A stretch of DNA of 39,829 bases. Origin: an uncultured Collinsella sp. GTDB taxonomy: Bacteria; Actinomycetota; Coriobacteriia; Coriobacteriales; Coriobacteriaceae. The position numbers and the translations under genes were made by a program. The stretch lies in NCBI GenBank assembly GCA_949288855.1, contig CASELS010000015.1, forward strand, positions 1-39,829, read 5' to 3'. Shown here piece by piece: positions 15,257 through 24,237 of this stretch (its first letter is position 1; the number at the start of each line of letters is the position of its first letter). The notes beneath the pieces were generated by a model. It was given only the letters and a program-made list of their open reading frames with translations, was not told the origin of the DNA and did not search any database.

Positions 15257-16687
15257 TCATTCCGTCACAGCTGCGGTCTCCTCGAGCCGCGCTGCCTCGC
15301 CCGCGGCCTCAGGCTCCTTGGGCTCGTCCTCTTCCGGATACATCTTCTTCCGCCTGATGAAGTAGGCGCCACCCAGATAGGCCGTCATGAGGACCCAGGT
15401 AACCGGCTCGGTGGCGCAGGTACCGATGTAGCCCCAGACGGGGATGAGGAAGCTCGCGGCGAGAAACTTCATGGCGAGCTCCACGCAACTGGATATCACG
15501 GGCGCCGCCTTGTAACCCATGGACTGCATGGCGGTGCGCAGGCACAGAAGAACGCCCAGCACGGCAAAGAACGGCAGGCTGAAGTGGATGGCGAGCGTGC
15601 CGCCCTCGATGATGCCCGCGCTCTGCGTGCCGGTGATGAGGCGGACCATAAACTCGCCCACGGCAAAGCCGAGCACGCACGCGATAACGCCCCAGATAAT
15701 CTCGAGCACAAGGGCTATGCGCAGTCCCTTGCGGATGCGGTCGTAGCGCCGCGCGCCCCAGTTCTGCGAGACAAAGGTAGAGGCGGCGGCCGCGAGCGTG
15801 CCCGAGGGCGTCATGAACGCCTCGATGATCTTGCGGGCGGCGGCGTAGGCGGCAATGAGCGTCTCGCCGAGCGCGTTGTTGGCGCGCTGGAAGATGAGCG
15901 TGCCCACGTTGACCACGCAGAGCATGAGCGCCATAGCAAAGCCCGAGCTCAAAAGCTCCGGCCAGAGTTTCTGCGAGGCGCGCCAGTCGCCGCGTTCGGG
16001 CAGGATCGCCTGATATTTCCGCAGCAGCGTACCGCCGCAGAGCACCGCAGAGAGCGCCTGGGCAAGGACGGTGCCGAGCGCCGTTCCCACCACGCCAAGG
16101 CCGAGCACGATGATAAAGAAGAGGTCGAGGGCGATGTTCACGAGGCTCGACACCACGAGCACGTAGAGCGGCGTGCGGCTGTTGCCCACCGCGCGCAGGA
16201 TGCTCGAGAACATGTTGTAGCCCACCGTGGTGAAGAGCCCCAGGCTCAAGATGAGCATGTAGGCAAAGGACTGTTCAAAGATGCCCTCGGGGATGTTCAT
16301 GAAGTGGAGCATCGGCGTGAGGAAGACAACCGAGAGCGTTGTGGCAATCACCACAAGAGCGCCGTTTAGGATGAGCATGCCGGCGATGGAGCGGCGCAGG
16401 CGCTTCTCGTTATGCGAGCCAAACGCCTGGGTGACGGGGATGGCAAAGCCGTTGTTCATGCTGATGACAAGGCTCATGAGCAGGTTGTAGAGGGCAGACA
16501 CCGCGCCCACGGCAGAGATGGCGTCGTCGCCGACGAAGTAGCCCATCTCCATGGTGTCAATCATGGTGTACACCTGCTGGAAGAGGTTGCCAATGAGCAT
16601 GGGTATGGCAAAGGCGATGAGGAGATTTAAGGGGTCGCCGACGGTCATGTCCTGCATGCGTGCGGATGCTTTTTTGGCGGTCTTCAT
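15257..16687 (-). CDS. MATE family efflux transporter
   Basis: The product has 476 residues and about 12 hydrophobic segments in two related halves, as in NorM/DinF-type multidrug and toxin exporters driven by Na+ or H+. Diagnostic blocks are PMLIGNLFQQVYTMIDTMEM in the first helix region, SMNNGFAIPVTQAFGSHN, FSSILRAVGNSRTPLYV and, in the second half, TFVSQNWGARRYDRIRKGL. The C-terminal ~40 residues are acidic and cytoplasmic. It sits in the cytoplasmic membrane; substrates are not predictable. The start at ATG 16687 has a TAGGAC site about 10 bases upstream. A TATAAC box on this strand lies about 160 bases upstream. Confidence 0.92.
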   Translation of the reverse strand: MKTAKKASARMQDMTVGDPLNLLIAFAIPMLIGNLFQQVYTMIDTMEMGYFVGDDAISAVGAVSALYNLLMSLVISMNNGFAIPVTQAFGSHNEKRLRRSIAGMLILNGALVVIATTLSVVFLTPMLHFMNIPEGIFEQSFAYMLILSLGLFTTVGYNMFSSILRAVGNSRTPLYVLVVSSLVNIALDLFFIIVLGLGVVGTALGTVLAQALSAVLCGGTLLRKYQAILPERGDWRASQKLWPELLSSGFAMALMLCVVNVGTLIFQRANNALGETLIAAYAAARKIIEAFMTPSGTLAAAASTFVSQNWGARRYDRIRKGLRIALVLEIIWGVIACVLGFAVGEFMVRLITGTQSAGIIEGGTLAIHFSLPFFAVLGVLLCLRTAMQSMGYKAAPVISSCVELAMKFLAASFLIPVWGYIGTCATEPVTWVLMTAYLGGAYFIRRKKMYPEEDEPKEPEAAGEAARLEETAAVTE

Positions 16688-17122
16688 GGGCGAGGTCCTA
16701 TCTGGCGATGCTCGAGGTGCTGGCTGGCGGGGGAGTGTCCCTTGAGCCTCGTGGCTCCTCGAGTGAGTGATTTGAAGACGGGGTGAGCGGCTCGGTACCT
16801 GCGGGACACACTCGCAGACGCGCCGGCGCCGCCTCGATTGTTATACCGCAAACGCCGCGTGAGCGGGGTGTTAAACGACAAAGTCGAAACGACGGTGCCG
16901 CGAGCGTGAAACCTTTCGTGGGATTTCCAGCGCCCGCTTCGGCGTTTTAATGGTGAGGTATAGGTTCGGGAGGTGAAGTCGCTCGCAGCGCAGACGGTCT
17001 CGTTTCACTTCTGTCGCGCGCCTGTGAAACGTCCAGCTTCCACAATCGACACATTTCTCCTGCTGACCTTGGGTAAGTATGCGATGCTGTTGGCCATCTG
17101 CTACTCCTCGCTTTCGGGGAGG
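16688..17122. other. Long intergenic region without a clear gene
   Basis: No credible gene was found. The small open frames are GC-rich shadows. A TATAAC box on the minus strand in the middle may serve the MATE gene. The stretch borders a pseudogene and the start of the more AT-rich island. Confidence 0.5.
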
Positions 17123-17547
17123 CTAGCGATCCAACGTCAGCGGTTTATCCGCGCCGACTCGTCGGTCTCGACGGCGCCCACGCCCGGCAGCCCTGAGCTT
17201 ATCGATGTCGTTGCCGTAATCGGCGAGAAGCGTGCGGACCGCTTTGACGTTTGTGCGCCCCCGCGAGCTGGATTTCGAAGTCGGCGCGCTCCTCGTCGCC
17301 CTTGCGGCGGAGCTTGTACATCTCGGCGCGCAGCCTCTCAGCTTCCTCCGCTGCTTTGGCCGTCTCCGCAATTTCGATGATGCAAGCGTCGCTCTCTGCG
17401 AGCGCTGTCTCGTAGTCTGTGCGGGCCTTCCTCTGCTGCATCAACGCTGTCGCCGGCGGACTCCGCGCCCTTGGCGCGGGCCGCCGCCTGTTCGCCTTGC
17501 GCCTGCTCGGCCGCGCCATCGTTTCCGTCATCCACGAAAAGGCCCAT
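17123..17547 (-). pseudogene. Frameshifted coiled-coil protein
   Basis: Three overlapping minus-strand frames together read like one small charged, alanine-rich coiled-coil protein. It opens with ATG at 17547 after a good GAGGGGAAAG site (MGLFVDDGNDGAAEQAQ). The sequence then continues in a second frame from about 17440 (MQQRKARTDYETALAES, AEEAERLRAEMYKLRRKGDE) and in a third from about 17270 (TNVKAVRTLLADYGNDIDKL). Two frameshifts therefore break it. The ancestral protein would be ~140 residues, of unknown function. It lies at the edge of the restriction island. Confidence 0.55.
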
Positions 17548-17789
17548 CTTTCCCCTCGGACGGGCAAGAAGAAGGCCCGCACCCTAACGATGGGTACAGG
17601 CTATGGGCGTGTCACAAAGACCGCTACGCAAGATGGTCAGGGTCTAGGGTGTGTGGAAATGACTTTATTACGCTGTAGAACAATACAAGGTTCCAAGATT
17701 TGACAACATTGGTTTGAACAACAGATATTGTCGCCACCCCGCTATTCAAAAGATACGTATCAATGGAGCGAGCGCAAAAGCCCAATGAG

Positions 17790-19229
17790 CTACGCATGCT
17801 TGCCGGCTATCGGATGCCAGCCCAATTCATTTAGCTTATCCAAGATAAGTTGGGCAACTTGCGCAATAAGCGGAACGACAACAGAGTTGCCGAACTCCTT
17901 ATAGGCTTGGGTATCAGAAACAACAATCCGATAACTGTCTGGAAAGCCCTGGAGACGAGCACATTCCCTAGGGGTAAGTCTACGAGGATTATTTCCTTCA
18001 CCACGAGAAATGAGTATTTCGGACCCATCCTTATAGTATCTTGCCGACAATGTGCGGGAGCTCCCGTTGAGATCGGGCATCCCGAAGCCAAACCCATTCC
18101 CCTTGGCCTTGTGCTTGGCAGCATACGCTTGAAGATAGCCCCATAGATGATTGGTCAAAATGTATCGTTCGGGAACATCTTGATCGAGAATGTCATTTAA
18201 GGTTGGACGCTTTTTCGGAAGCTTGATATCAAACCTAAAATCAATTGATGCTGGGAAACGCTTTCTATCAAAGCCGACGATGATAATTCTCTCCCTATGC
18301 TGAGGAACAAGACCATCGCCATCTAGGACCTGAGAGAAAACTTCGTAGCCTAGTTCCCTGAGCGTGTTCTCGATGATTCTCCATGTATTTCCGTGGTCAT
18401 GGCTCTTCAGGTTCTTGACGTTTTCTAGCATAAAGGCAGGAGGGCGCTTCTCCTTGAGGATACGGGCAACATCGAAGAACAGCGTTCCCTGAGTTTTGTC
18501 CAAGAACCCGGTCGCACGGCCGAGGCTGTTCTTTTTTGATACTCCGGCAATAGAGAATGGCTGACAGGGGAAGCCGGCAACCAGAATATCGTGATCCGGA
18601 ATGCTCTTCTCATCAACTTCGGTGATGTCGCCGTCAGGCTCTATGCCAAAGTTTTGCTTGTATTGGAGCTTCGCCCAGCGATCCCACTCACTGCTATATA
18701 CGCATTTCCCTCCAACCTGAGAGAACGCAAGGCGCATTCCACCTATGCCGGCAAATAAATCGATGAAGGAAAAAGCGTAGCTCTCTCCATCAGCCTGCTC
18801 AAATGGCGCTTGGTTTTCAACTTGGCATATGAGGTGCTCCATTGCGTGTAGATATGGATCCTTGGGGAGGTGTTCGCCGGCTTCCCATCTGCGTATCGTC
18901 CTCTCGGCACCGCGTCCCATACGTAGTAGCTGGGCAAGCTGGCGCTGCGTGAGACCAAGATCTTGCCTTTTTGTCTTAACAAGGGTTCGAAATGAATCAC
19001 GACGGTTTTTGGTATTTCGACTTTTCACAGCATGGACGTCAGCACGGTGAATGTCTTTAATGAGCGATTCAATAGCAAAACGGTACGTCTCATCAGGAAG
19101 CGTGTCGCCGTTCTCCCAGCGTCTCAGAGTGCGCTCGCCATTGGCAGAGAACCAAAGTGCGCTAGCGAATTGCTTCTGAGTCAGGCCAAGCTCAGCGCGC
19201 TTGGAGTAAACGAGTTCACTGAACAGCAT
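17790..19229 (-). CDS. DNA cytosine-5 methyltransferase with tandem N-terminal HTH domains
   Basis: The product has 479 residues. The catalytic part (from ~152) has all key motifs: I (DLFAGIGGMRLAF), IV (GFPCQPFS, nucleophile Cys222), VI (ENV), VIII (QHRERI), IX region (RLTPRECARLQGFPDSY) and X (GNSVVVPL). It would methylate C5 of cytosine to protect host DNA. Before this are two similar HTH domains, residues ~1-60 (RAELGLTQKQFASAL, TLRRWENGDTLP) and ~77-138 (RQDLGLTQRQLAQLL, TIRRWEAGEHLP), an internal duplication. Such N-terminal HTHs in M.EcoRII- and M.SsoII-like enzymes repress their own promoter; a 17-bp palindrome lies 22 bases upstream. Start: GAGGGGAT before ATG. It is the last gene of the island operon but has its own 86-base leader. 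Target sequence is not known. Confidence 0.93.
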   Translation of the reverse strand: MLFSELVYSKRAELGLTQKQFASALWFSANGERTLRRWENGDTLPDETYRFAIESLIKDIHRADVHAVKSRNTKNRRDSFRTLVKTKRQDLGLTQRQLAQLLRMGRGAERTIRRWEAGEHLPKDPYLHAMEHLICQVENQAPFEQADGESYAFSFIDLFAGIGGMRLAFSQVGGKCVYSSEWDRWAKLQYKQNFGIEPDGDITEVDEKSIPDHDILVAGFPCQPFSIAGVSKKNSLGRATGFLDKTQGTLFFDVARILKEKRPPAFMLENVKNLKSHDHGNTWRIIENTLRELGYEVFSQVLDGDGLVPQHRERIIIVGFDRKRFPASIDFRFDIKLPKKRPTLNDILDQDVPERYILTNHLWGYLQAYAAKHKAKGNGFGFGMPDLNGSSRTLSARYYKDGSEILISRGEGNNPRRLTPRECARLQGFPDSYRIVVSDTQAYKEFGNSVVVPLIAQVAQLILDKLNELGWHPIAGKHA

Positions 19230-19251
19230 ATCCCCTCACCTAGGTAAATTC

Positions 19252-19268
19252 GCGGACATGATGTCCGC
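19252..19268. promoter_or_regulatory. 17-bp palindromic operator upstream of the methyltransferase
   Basis: GCGGACAT-G-ATGTCCGC is a perfect palindrome with a single central base, 22 bases before the methyltransferase ATG. AT-rich minus-strand promoter-like sequence (TATATC, TACTAT) lies just upstream. It is a likely binding site for the methyltransferase's own HTH domains. Confidence 0.65.
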
Positions 19269-19315
19269 TTCCCGAAATAGTAGGATATATCTATGTCACC
19301 GATTTCGGCAAGAAG

Positions 19316-20149
19316 CTATTTATTTTGCTGATTGCTGCCCAAGATGTTCGAAAGCATATTGGGGTCCATCGGCGGATCAACCCTATGAAGCATCGCATGG
19401 CAGTTGGGGCAAACTGGAATAAGATCCTTGACAGGATCAATGATATAGTTCGGCCCAATCTTTGAAACGGGAACGATATGATGAACGTGGATGAACCCTT
19501 TCCCTAATTCGCCGTAGCTCTCTTCAAAATCAAATCCGCAGATTGCACAGCGACAGCCCTTGGCTTCGATGCAGAGCTTTCTGTTCCTCTCGTCTCGTTC
19601 ATATTTGTTGACGAGCGAGCGCTGACGTTCCCCTTCCGTATAACCAAGAACTTCAAACTCGATGTCCAAGAGGTCAAAAAACGGGATGAATGCCTTGTGC
19701 AACCAGTCAAAACTATATTCAACCAATGCGTCAAAGCCATCAAGGGTCGGTACGGGCCAGACCACAGCATCGAAGAGAAGGCTGGGCCAAGGATTCGGCC
19801 AGTCGGTTATAGGAGTCTCGCAGAGATCAACCTTACCGACCATAAAGCGGAGGTCATGCACATCATCCAGCAGCTTGAGGATGTCTTCGGAGCAGCGCAT
19901 CCGGTGTTTTAGATCGGCTCCGGCCATGGTTTCAAAGAATGGAGCACTGGCTGCCTCCGGTATAGCACGGATGCCAAGTCGAATTGTGTTATGAAAGGAG
20001 CACTCCATCCACATACGATCTCGAGCGGGCGACGATGGTCGCGCGGCAATGGAGACGCCCTCATCGGTACGGCGGATTCTCGCGTCGAACTCGACTCGAA
20101 AAGCGTCGTAAAGATATTCGGAAAGTTTTATCTCAAGCGGTGAGGGCAT
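19316..20149 (-). CDS. HNH endonuclease
   Basis: The product has 277 residues. The C-terminal ~75 form a McrA-type HNH zinc finger nuclease: CAIC (201-204), the catalytic HVHHIVP (histidines 223-224), an Asp/Asn-containing DPVKDLIPVCPNCHAMLH with CPNC at 247-250. The N-terminal 190 residues are a separate domain, possibly for DNA or partner binding, that I do not recognise. It begins 2 bases after the GHKL ATPase stop, so it is co-translated in the restriction operon and is the obvious DNA-cutting component. No internal target-recognition domain is seen, so specificity probably comes from partners. Confidence 0.87.
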   Translation of the reverse strand: MPSPLEIKLSEYLYDAFRVEFDARIRRTDEGVSIAARPSSPARDRMWMECSFHNTIRLGIRAIPEAASAPFFETMAGADLKHRMRCSEDILKLLDDVHDLRFMVGKVDLCETPITDWPNPWPSLLFDAVVWPVPTLDGFDALVEYSFDWLHKAFIPFFDLLDIEFEVLGYTEGERQRSLVNKYERDERNRKLCIEAKGCRCAICGFDFEESYGELGKGFIHVHHIVPVSKIGPNYIIDPVKDLIPVCPNCHAMLHRVDPPMDPNMLSNILGSNQQNK

Positions 20150-20151
20150 TT

Positions 20152-21768
20152 TTATGCCTCGGGGTCTTCATAGGGAACGTCGGGATCTGGCAGATCCGCT
20201 ATGAGCTTGCTGAGATTCCTCGAAGTGCCCAAGCGCATATCTTCGAAGAATTCCTTCGAATCCTGGGTAAAGGAGCCTAGCTCAGCCTCTGCAAGCGACC
20301 AAAAGAGAGCGTCGAGGCCGGTGATGGAGGTTGGCCTGCTGAGTAGCGGATAGTAGACCTTCTGGTAATAGGGATGGCTCATGTTGAGCTCGACCGCGTG
20401 TTTGCCATCGGCAATGACCGGATTCCAGAGAGCGTTGTACTCAATAGATTCGACGGGAATTACCCTCATCGCCCCATCTTCACTGCTTCTGATTTTAATT
20501 CGTGTTACGACAGAGCCGTTCTTGTTATCAACCCTGACTTGATTGCTGGGCTCATCAAGAATCGTCGTCTTGGAAGACTCCGCGTGAGAAGCTTTGCTCT
20601 CAATCGTCTTGTTGGCTGCGTCATGCGGCGCCTTGCCCGTCTTGTTCACGGCGGCAATGGTCCCCTGCCTATAGCGCTGCTCCGCCTGACGACGAGGGGC
20701 GGGAAGGAATTCCTTTTGGAGGGCGTCATAGATTGACTGGTCAAAGAGGATTCTGGACTTCTTGATGTCGACGTTCAGGTAGTCGTCCGCAAGATGATTG
20801 AATGAGACTTCAACTCTGAGCAGCGAAAAGTGGGGCTCGTTCTTGAACATGCCCATCCAGTTGCCGAAGTAGATAAGGCGGTTTTCACGATAGACGTAAA
20901 ACCCTTGGGTGTCATTGCCGAGCCTAGACCTTGCCGCTGCCTCTTTCGTCGAGAACTCATCTTTCCTGGGGAGTAGATATGCCTTGACATCTAAAGAGGC
21001 GGGCGTCCCTTCGATTTCGAGGATGCTATTTTGGAGGAGTGCGGTCTTGTTTTCATCGGTACAGAAGGGATCGAAAGGCTTCACCTCTTCGTCATTCAGC
21101 CAAATTCTGACGTTCTGTACGTCGCTGAACCTTCGATCCAAGAAGCGCTGATAGACCAGCTCGATATGATCACGTAGGTCAGATATGAACCTATCAAGTG
21201 CTTTACGTGCATACGTGGGGGAGCTGTATGAGCGTCTGAAGAGACGATCGATGTTTTCCCAAATCACGACTGTGCCGGAGGCACCTTTTGCTGCCTGGTC
21301 CAGCAGATCGAGGTCATCGTCGGTAGTCTCAGGAACCAGAAGTGACCAGTCGTTCATCTTACTGATGAAATCTAAGTCCCAGCAGACCTTAAGCGCATCG
21401 GTGCCTGCAGCTGGACGTGAGACGACGGAAAGCTTCTTGCAGAATGCGGTGGAGGCAGTCTTGAGGCCGAGGCCGAACTTACCGAGACTCTTGGCGTCGG
21501 GACGCTTATCAGAACCGTACTTCATGGCATTCTTCAGGCCGTCGTAATCCATGCCAATCCCGTTGTCGGCAATCGTGACAGTGACGTTCATATTAGGATC
21601 CGCTTCTACGCGGACGTATATCTCGCTAGCATCTGCAGCAATTGAGTTGTCTATGATATCTGAGACAGCAGTATTGAAATCGTAACCAGTGTCCCTGAGG
21701 CCGTCCATGATTCGTGCAGGATCGGGCGGGTTGGAAATGGTCTTGGCTGATGAATCGAGCTCCGACAT
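20152..21768 (-). CDS. GHKL ATPase of the MORC/MutL-like restriction type
   Basis: The product has 538 residues. The GHKL ATP-binding fold is clear: N box FNTAVSDIIDNSIAADA (Asn41 for magnesium), G1 box DNGIGMD (68-74), G2 box GKFGLGLKTAS (96-106). The downstream region YRENRLIYFGNWMGMF is the S5-type second domain with a likely catalytic lysine/arginine area, as in MutL and MORC proteins. The C-terminal ~150 residues are system-specific. Iyer, Abhiman and Aravind (2008) described MutL/MORC-like ATPases in restriction-modification operons with SNF2 ATPases and nucleases; this gene fits that. The frame opens at GTG 21792, but AGGAGAAGCACC sets the ATG at 21768. It probably dimerises on ATP binding to clamp DNA. 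Confidence 0.85.
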   Translation of the reverse strand: MSELDSSAKTISNPPDPARIMDGLRDTGYDFNTAVSDIIDNSIAADASEIYVRVEADPNMNVTVTIADNGIGMDYDGLKNAMKYGSDKRPDAKSLGKFGLGLKTASTAFCKKLSVVSRPAAGTDALKVCWDLDFISKMNDWSLLVPETTDDDLDLLDQAAKGASGTVVIWENIDRLFRRSYSSPTYARKALDRFISDLRDHIELVYQRFLDRRFSDVQNVRIWLNDEEVKPFDPFCTDENKTALLQNSILEIEGTPASLDVKAYLLPRKDEFSTKEAAARSRLGNDTQGFYVYRENRLIYFGNWMGMFKNEPHFSLLRVEVSFNHLADDYLNVDIKKSRILFDQSIYDALQKEFLPAPRRQAEQRYRQGTIAAVNKTGKAPHDAANKTIESKASHAESSKTTILDEPSNQVRVDNKNGSVVTRIKIRSSEDGAMRVIPVESIEYNALWNPVIADGKHAVELNMSHPYYQKVYYPLLSRPTSITGLDALFWSLAEAELGSFTQDSKEFFEDMRLGTSRNLSKLIADLPDPDVPYEDPEA

Positions 21769-21788
21769 GGTGCTTCTCCTATCGTTGT

Positions 21789-22244
21789 TCACATCTCAAC
21801 AATCTTCCAAGAGTTCGCAGGGCTGATAGAAACGTGCATCCTGCCAATTGAATCAATAGAAAGATTGCTGACAAATTTCCTCTGATGTTCCAGTTCAACG
21901 CTGTAGCAATCGTTCTCATCACGTCTGAAGACAAGCTTGTCTCCAGGCTCTGCTCCGCACTCTCGCAGAAACCTTGTCATTCCGGTCAGACGGTATTCGT
22001 TTCTCGTTCCTGAGGGGTCGAAGAACTTATTGTTGTAGTAGATAAACGTGAAGGTCCATCGTGCGCCACAGCTATCAACAAAAGGAATCCTCGTTCTAGG
22101 GTTCTTGGTGCCGCTGCTCAACTCCGGGAAAAACGAAAGGATCTCGGTCTTTCTTGGAACCAATATGCCCGCCTGATGGCTGCCGCTGCTACCGGTGTCG
22201 TTTGGGCTCAGAACTTTGGCGATTGATCTGGGACGACTTGTCAT
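21789..22244 (-). CDS. Stand-alone EcoRII-N (B3-type) DNA-recognition protein
   Basis: The product has 151 residues. The pattern GSSGSHQAGILVPRK, FFPELSSGTKNPRTRIPF, WTFTFIYYNNKFF, RNEYRLTGMTRFLRECG and PGDKLVFRR matches the DNA-binding N-terminal domain of EcoRII, a B3-like pseudo-barrel. In EcoRII this domain is followed by a nuclease; here the protein ends after it, so it has no active site. It is therefore the best candidate for the sequence-recognition subunit of this restriction system. Its ATG overlaps the SNF2 gene stop (ATGA) and it is followed 20 bases later by the GHKL ATPase, so it is in the middle of a tightly coupled operon. Recognition sequence is unknown. Confidence 0.8.
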   Translation of the reverse strand: MTSRPRSIAKVLSPNDTGSSGSHQAGILVPRKTEILSFFPELSSGTKNPRTRIPFVDSCGARWTFTFIYYNNKFFDPSGTRNEYRLTGMTRFLRECGAEPGDKLVFRRDENDCYSVELEHQRKFVSNLSIDSIGRMHVSISPANSWKIVEM

Positions 22245-24157
22245 TGCTCTTGGCCCCTTATGGGGGAGAGGGAGAGCGCGCGGATGATGGCCTCACGATC
22301 CACCCTATCCCCGTCTGTACCAACGACAGCTTTACCGGCCATTTCTCGTTTGAAATCCATCCGCTCCTTTATTAACTCTTCGACTGTTCCTGAGTAGAAG
22401 AGTCGATACACCATAACGGGCCTTTCTTGACCGCGTCGATATGCGCGTGCTGTAGCTTGATCCTCTTTCGCCGGATTCCATTCAAGATTGTAATGAATGA
22501 CATTACAGGCAGCAGTGATATTCAGGCCAGTACCGGCGGCTGCGGGATTTAGAACAAGGACGGAGGGCTGCTCTTGGGTGGAGAACTCGTCAACAACCGA
22601 CTGTCTCAATTTCGGGTCAGTTGAGCCGTCGATTTCGAAGACGCCCACGCCGAAGCGAGAGGGAAGATCACGGCTTAAAATTGCGAACATTTTCCGATAA
22701 GAAGTGAACACAAGAGCCTTCTCGCCACGCAAAAAAATCTCTTCGAGGAGCGTGCAGAGATAATCATATTTCGAGGAGACAGAGCCTGGGTCGGCCGACA
22801 GAGCCTTCCCTGTGGCACCAAGCGAATCGTCTAGAACAAAGGGATGAGTGCAGAACATCCTGAGCCGAGTAAGCGAAGCAAGAGTCGCGCCGGCTTCTCC
22901 GATCTCCTTGACAGCCAACCGCCTGATCTCTTCGTAAGTCTCCGCCTCGGAATCCAGCAGCGTGAGCGGCACATTGATAATCGTTTTCTTTGGCAAATCG
23001 TTGGCAACCTCAGAGACGGTGCGCCGAAGGATAAACGGCGATATGCTTCCCTCGAGCTTCGCAGCCCCTTCCAAATTGTCGGGGTATTCAGCGGCGAATC
23101 CATCGCGATCACCCAGAAGGGGCGGTTCTACGAAGTTAAACAAAGACCAAACATCTAGGACGTGATTTTCGAAGGGGGTTCCGGATACCGCAATGCCGAA
23201 CGCCCTGGGAATCCTTTTTATCGAAATGCTGCGCCGAGAGTCGGGGTTTTTAATCGCCTGCGCCTCATCTAGGACTAATACGTCCCAATTGCCCATGGCA
23301 AGCATGCCCAAATCGCTGATGGCGGTACCGTAAGACATGACCACCACATCATGGGTTTCGAGCGTCTTAACCCATCCGGGCCTGTCTGAGCCATGATGGA
23401 TAAAAACATCTAGTGTTGGCGCAAATCGCGTAAGTTCGCGTCGCCAGTTTTCCAGCAATGAAACAGGCGCAATGACTAAAGAGGTCTGACGTCCCTCATC
23501 ATGTCTCGCGAGCAGTAGGGTGATTACCTGAAGGGTTTTGCCCAAGCCCATTTCATCGCCCAGCACGCAGCCATCGGCTTGTTCGGCCATGAATCTAAGC
23601 CACCTGTATCCCGTAAGCTGATAGGGATACAGCTTGGCATTGAGAAGCGGCGGAACGGCCAAATCGGAAAAGGAGGAGCTGCGCTTGGCGACGTCAACAA
23701 GGTCGTCGTTGATGGGAACGCATTTCCCCGCATGGTCCATCGTGACGAGACGAAGGTATTGCACGAGGGAGATGGGGCCAAAACAATTTACCCCCACATC
23801 TGCGAGTGTCTCGTTCAAACGAGCGATGTCATCATTGATAAAGTACCAAACGCCATCTGCGACAACATGGTCAGGAAGTGGGATTGGGAGCTCGCCGAGT
23901 GGTACAGGTTTCCCAAGCTTGGAAGCCTTTGGAAGGAGGCTGAACTTTCCATCGTGAAACGAGGCGCTAAAGGAAAGAGAAAGTCCTCGTTTAGAGAAGC
24001 GAAGTCCGGGAAGATCGCCGCGCGGGTCGGGAGCATCTTGGGCGGTGCCAGAGCCGACACCCATTGCGTTATAAACAAACGACGATGTGACGCGCCGAAT
24101 AGAGCCAGTGTCGGCAACTAGGACTAGCTCGTTGCCGCTAATCTCCCAACGTGCCAT
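22241..24157 (-). CDS. SNF2-family DNA translocase
   Basis: The product has 638 residues. Residues 1-~170 are an unrecognised N-terminal domain. From YPYQLTGYRWLRF on, a full SNF2 engine follows: motif I GDEMGLGKT (200-208), Ia SLVIAPVSLL, II DEAQ, III SGTPFEN, IV KALVFTSYRKMF, V VLVLNPAAAGTGLN, VI QATARAYRRGQ. SNF2 proteins pump along double-stranded DNA. It is the first gene of the restriction operon and overlaps the B3 gene by 4 bases. The frame extends to TTG 24184, but AGGAGGATCC before ATG 24157 is decisive. Its likely role is ATP-driven DNA scanning or remodelling for restriction. Confidence 0.9.
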   Translation of the reverse strand: MARWEISGNELVLVADTGSIRRVTSSFVYNAMGVGSGTAQDAPDPRGDLPGLRFSKRGLSLSFSASFHDGKFSLLPKASKLGKPVPLGELPIPLPDHVVADGVWYFINDDIARLNETLADVGVNCFGPISLVQYLRLVTMDHAGKCVPINDDLVDVAKRSSSFSDLAVPPLLNAKLYPYQLTGYRWLRFMAEQADGCVLGDEMGLGKTLQVITLLLARHDEGRQTSLVIAPVSLLENWRRELTRFAPTLDVFIHHGSDRPGWVKTLETHDVVVMSYGTAISDLGMLAMGNWDVLVLDEAQAIKNPDSRRSISIKRIPRAFGIAVSGTPFENHVLDVWSLFNFVEPPLLGDRDGFAAEYPDNLEGAAKLEGSISPFILRRTVSEVANDLPKKTIINVPLTLLDSEAETYEEIRRLAVKEIGEAGATLASLTRLRMFCTHPFVLDDSLGATGKALSADPGSVSSKYDYLCTLLEEIFLRGEKALVFTSYRKMFAILSRDLPSRFGVGVFEIDGSTDPKLRQSVVDEFSTQEQPSVLVLNPAAAGTGLNITAACNVIHYNLEWNPAKEDQATARAYRRGQERPVMVYRLFYSGTVEELIKERMDFKREMAGKAVVGTDGDRVDREAIIRALSLSPIRGQEQ

Positions 24158-24237
24158 GGATCCTCCTGTCTTGTTTAAAAACAATTATCTCACAGAAGGA
24201 CGAGGCGGCCGCAATGTTTGCAAACTAAAACAGTTCG

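Noticed and set aside
15191..16369. 392-codon plus-strand frame across the MATE gene
   Set aside because: It is antisense to a well-supported transporter and has His/Arg/Glu-rich shadow composition.
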